A stretch of 64,000 nt of DNA from Varanus komodoensis (Eukaryota; Chordata; Lepidosauria; Squamata; Varanidae): positions 12,729,909-12,793,908 of the forward strand of contig NW_025335589.1 in NCBI RefSeq assembly GCF_004798865.1. The letters are read 5' to 3'. Made by a program: the position numbers and the translations under genes. The notes beneath the pieces were generated by a model. The model worked only from the letters and a program-made list of their open reading frames with translations. It made no database searches and was not told the DNA's origin. The stretch's first letter is position 1. Every line of letters starts with the position of its first letter. Below, in pieces: positions 62,101-64,000 of the stretch.

Positions 62101-64000
62101 AATGCTAATGGCTTGCAAGAGCAGTGGAAGACCAAGAGTCAAAGGATTAATATTTTAGAATTCTATTGTGGTGGGTGAAGTCTTTTCTTCTTAAAAGGCT
62201 ACAATGTTAGGCTGAATGACCTATCTACAAATATCCTGTGGATTGCTTGATACGTTTTTAAAAAGAAAAAGAAAAAAAATCTGGCTGAGGTCTTTATGAC
62301 TTGGGAGATTAGTGCAGGATAAAGAGCCTTTCACTTTTAGGTTATTTGTTACAACTGAGCCTTAAGCAGCAGCAGCTGAAAGTCAGTATGCCACCTGGAA
62401 CAACAGTAGCAAAATCCTAAGGCCCAAAGGTCGTTATTGCACAAGGGTAAGTGGAAGGCAGGATAAGAAAGATCATTCCAGCCTTAAATACCCTTAAAAA
62501 GATCCCAGCTGAGTGAAAGACAAAGGATTAAGCAAGGCATGCATGTGAATTCTTGCCACTCAGTTTGCAGAGAAAGTGAAGGACACAATGAGAAAAGCAA
62601 AGTGCATTATTAAATAGGGAGGAATCCCCACCTGTATGGACCTGAACATTAACAGCTTTTGAGGAAAGGAGGTAAGTGGTGGAAATTGCCTACACTGGTG
62701 GCTCTTGTCATCAGAGGACTGCTCAATGAAGCAAACATCAAAGGCAAGGAAGCTGTTGCAGGATGCAGTGCAGAACAAACAAGCAAGATAATTACTTTAT
62801 CATTTCTGTTTCATTTTAACCTACTTGAAAAGTCAGAAACAGCGCAAGGTAATTCCTCTGTGTGCTAAGGAGCACCAGATAAGCATAGAGAATGACTGAT
62901 GCATCAGACCTCTTCTTGGAGTATTTCCTGGTCTCTCTCTAGTTGAAAGAAGAGAAACACTCTTCTGAGGGTCTGCTGATCTTATAGCTGGCCTTGAAAA
63001 AAACCTCAAAAATCTCTTATGAGTAGTGGAAACAGGACAAGTTCTTTTTCCTTATGTTTTTTTTTCAGCACATGCAGGGCCTACCTTTCATTCAGCCTGG
63101 AAAACTTAGGATGCTGATGGAGGAAGTCTTTTATACAAAGGTCTAATGGATTCTCCAAAATATAGAAGGGTTTTTTTAATCCCTTCACAAAGGAAAATAA
63201 AGTTGTTCTTTCCTGAAGTATCTTCAGTTTGATAGACTTGGAGCTCAAGGGCTAATATTACATCATCTTTCGGGAAAACAAAAGAGTCACCTAGGACCTA
63301 TTCCTTAGGGATCTAATGGCGCCTATCTCCTAAGTGAGATCCTCAAACAATAAAAAATAACAAGCCAGGTATGAAAACAACTGGTGCAATGCAATCAAAG
63401 AAAAATGTCTTTCTTTGTTTCCAAGAACAGTCTTTTCAGGGAACAAGAATATAGCCTTCTGTTTCTACAAGCATGATGTACCTACTGCTCCAATCTATCG
63501 GAGCACATCTCTAAGAAACTGCAGCAGCTTGAGGAAAAATTCCTTTCCCCATTTCTATAGTAGCAGAATTGCAGCTTCTACATTAATCACCTCTAACCTG
63601 TATGTTGCTGTTCAAAAGAACCTCAGTTACAGACAGCTTTGGGGGATCATGCCCATTAAACTTACTGTCCTCAAATCACATTTCCATTCTGTGCACTTTT
63701 TCTTAATTGGCAAGCTCATCCTCTTGAAGGACTATTAAAAAGAGCTGATCATTTCCATCAGCACAATATGTACTACCCTGTGCTGTACTGAACTATAAAT
63801 ATGCCAGGCACAAAAAATGTTTCTCCCCACCACTCTAATGGATAAGAACTGCATGCTATCCTTTTCTATCAAACCCAAAATAAACTGTTTTATGTTGACT
63901 CAGAATTATTTAAAACTAAGAATGTTTATTGTGCAAATTAAATAAATATATGTAGGAAAACTGGCAATATTGGATGATCAGATTTGTCTCCCTGTTGTGC
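56183..64000. other. Non-coding DNA, nothing assigned
   Basis: Nearly 8 kb without a recognised exon, RNA gene or transposon. Small direct duplications occur at ~56,270-56,310 ('agtgtagt' units) and ~58,795-58,840 ('catcagcacattactagct'-type). The plus-strand frames 58811-59065 and 63415-63738 are open but show no motif, start context or splice support. Confidence 0.5.

Noticed and set aside
63415-63738. Plus-strand 107-codon frame near the right edge
   Set aside because: No recognised motif, no splice support and no coding-like conservation evidence available; most likely chance.

Overview
The window looks like nuclear DNA of a squamate reptile (lizard or snake). The background is AT-rich and non-coding, and the interspersed repeats are a squamate mix: BovB/RTE LINEs with the '...gtcgcgaagtcatgtctgaccc' 3' end, CR1 with ATTCTATG tails, L2-like LINEs ending in 'gagccgccc...aaataaataaa', a squamate-type L1, and tRNA-derived SINEs. 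No rRNA or tRNA gene, CRISPR array, bacterial-style operon, endogenous retrovirus or LTR element was recognised. The species cannot be named from this evidence.

The only host coding sequence I can support is one small exon on the minus strand at about 37.9-38.1 kb. It has a good splice acceptor, an 18-nt stretch before the ATG, a textbook signal peptide, and a GT donor in phase 0. It would be the first coding exon of a secreted or membrane protein that I do not recognise. If it is real, most of the window is intron or flank of that gene, which is transcribed right to left. One weak downstream exon candidate lies at 36.3-36.4 kb.

Layout. 0-7.3 kb: mostly unassigned non-coding DNA with a CR1 tail and a LINE 3' remnant. 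7.36-8.48 kb: a 5'-truncated L1 ORF2 end between imperfect 18-bp target-site duplications, followed by an RTE endonuclease relic on the minus strand (to 9.74 kb). 13.4-14.3 kb: a CR1 3' half. 15.6-17.3 kb: a SINE next to an internally deleted RTE element. 20.4-23.4 kb: an RTE copy on the plus strand that keeps its reverse transcriptase but lacks the endonuclease, then a palindromic repeat and an old L2/CR1-like 3' end. 25.16-25.72 kb: a GATA array joined to a fairly young L2-like 3' end. 35.7-43.9 kb: the exon, several SINE and LINE 3' ends and two hairpin-forming segments. 44.8-48.0 kb: two head-to-tail BovB 3' ends, a GC-rich internally deleted L2-like element, and a BovB/RTE endonuclease piece. 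48.3-48.6 kb: a CR1 tail. 48.6-64 kb: almost repeat-free non-coding DNA by eye.

The window holds a layered transposon record rather than genes working together. I did not find a new biological system. The most useful leads are the signal-peptide exon and the nested or deleted LINE structures. All repeat family names come from recognising conserved motifs and tails by eye, with no database search.
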